A stretch of DNA of 13,356 nt from positions 1-13,356 of the forward strand of contig CAZKMR010000111.1 in the NCBI GenBank assembly GCA_964553795.1. Reading direction: 5' to 3'. The stretch's first letter is position 1, and the number at the start of each line of letters is the position of its first letter. The position numbers and the translations under genes were made by a program. Below, one piece after another: positions 13,017-13,356 of the stretch. Below the pieces are notes generated by a model. The model ran no database searches. It was not told the origin of the DNA and saw only the letters and a program-made list of their open reading frames with translations. Origin of the DNA: JADLHS01 sp964553795. Lineage in GTDB: Bacteria; Verrucomicrobiota; Verrucomicrobiia; Limisphaerales; JADLHS01.

Positions 13017-13356
13017 ATGAAAGGCATCATCTTTTGTCACAAGCCGCCGTTCATGCGATTGCGGGGAGCGCACGCGCCCTCGCGTGCGGCGGTTGCCACC
13101 TCGGCAACCGCACTTGAGCGCGCCACCGCGCGAGTTTCCAACGCGCGGTGGCGCGCGTGGGCTCCGACCGCGGGGCGCGGTCGGACACACGCGTGGGCGC
13201 GGGTGCTCCCCAAACGACTACTCATCGGCTTCGCGCTGTTTTTTCCGTTGGTCGGCATGGCGCAAACCCAACCCACCGCCACCAACTCCGTTCCGCCGCC
13301 TATCATTCTCACCGTCGAAGGCACGAACGTTTGGGTGCAACGCCAGTTCTCCAACG
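13017..13356 (+). CDS. Probable FecR-domain secreted protein, N-terminal part, with palindromic insertion in the leader
   Basis: An open frame from ATG 13017 runs off the right edge with no stop. Three starts are possible: ATG 13017, ATG 13053 and GTG 13203. From 13203 the protein reads MLPKRLLIGFALFFPLVGMA, a good signal peptide, then QTQPTATNSVPPPIILTVEG and TNVWVQRQFSN. The stretch ILTVEGTNVWVQR resembles the first strands of FecR domains in verrucomicrobial exported proteins; the assignment is tentative because only the start is visible. Between ATG 13053 (MRL) and CCCAAACGA (PKR) lies a palindrome cluster of about 147 bases in the same frame. Removing it gives MRLPKRLLIGFALFF, an ordinary signal peptide, so the cluster probably inserted into the leader. 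Today's start may be GTG 13203 inside the cluster edge. Confidence 0.6.
   Translation, partial: MKGIIFCHKPPFMRLRGAHAPSRAAVATSATALERATARVSNARWRAWAPTAGRGRTHAWARVLPKRLLIGFALFFPLVGMAQTQPTATNSVPPPIILTVEGTNVWVQRQFSN
13063..13211. repeat. Nested palindrome cluster in the 5' end of the FecR-like gene
   Basis: The outer arms GGGGAGCGCACGCGCCC (13063-13079) and GGGCGCGGGTGCTCCCC (13195-13211) are reverse complements at 15 of 17 positions. Inside are CGCACGC/GCGTGCG (13069-13088), GCGGTTGCC/GGCAACCGC (13089-13111), a perfect 15-bp stem GCGCGCCACCGCGCG/CGCGCGGTGGCGCGC (13118-13156, loop AGTTTCCAA) and TCCGACCGCG/CGCGGTCGGA (13163-13185, loop GGG). The cluster has no stop codon in the frame of the gene. 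Its GGAGCGC...GCTCC borders and GCGAGTTTCCAA motif echo the element inside the aldehyde dehydrogenase (GGAGCGC...GCGCTCC, GCGAGTTCCAA). Confidence 0.88.

Overview
The window looks like a chromosomal accessory stretch of a Verrucomicrobia bacterium, most like the Pedosphaera/Limisphaerales side of the phylum. The grounds are indirect: GC-rich DNA, very large secreted proteins made of beta-helix, Ig-like and P domains with a C-terminal beta domain ending in FYRL-type residues, weak Shine-Dalgarno signals, and many short palindromic repeats. No 16S or other marker is present, so the assignment is an inference.

Layout. 1-104 is the 3' end of a deoxyribose-phosphate aldolase gene (deoC). After a palindrome-filled gap comes an aldehyde dehydrogenase (309-1910), a natural partner that would oxidise the acetaldehyde released by DeoC. 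1911-2527 is a gene graveyard: REP-like units, the broken start of a trypsin-like protease with an internal TAA, and minus-strand coding remnants. 2528-6361 (minus) is a 1277-residue secreted protein with two beta-helix halves, a VWA domain and a C-terminal beta domain. Divergent from it, 6564-7778 encodes a secreted protein with a possible TIM-barrel-like core. 8060-9466 is a compositionally different gene with a PD-(D/E)XK-like N-terminus and a helical-repeat-like remainder, probably defence-related, framed by two large inverted repeats. 9602-10316 has no convincing gene but holds an echo of the aldehyde dehydrogenase C-terminus. 10317-12995 is a secreted P-domain/Ig-like protein, followed closely by the start of a probable FecR-domain protein that runs off the window.

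The most unusual theme is the behaviour of the palindromic repeats. In the aldehyde dehydrogenase a palindromic element of about 72 bp lies in frame between two conserved motifs and adds about 24 residues, while all catalytic residues are kept. In the last gene a palindromic cluster of about 147 bp sits in frame and appears to split the signal peptide. Two ~130-bp composite repeats face each other across the nuclease-like gene. Together they resemble, in logic though not in sequence, the in-frame palindromic elements of Rickettsia. No transposase or RAYT gene is visible here, so any mobilising enzyme would act in trans.
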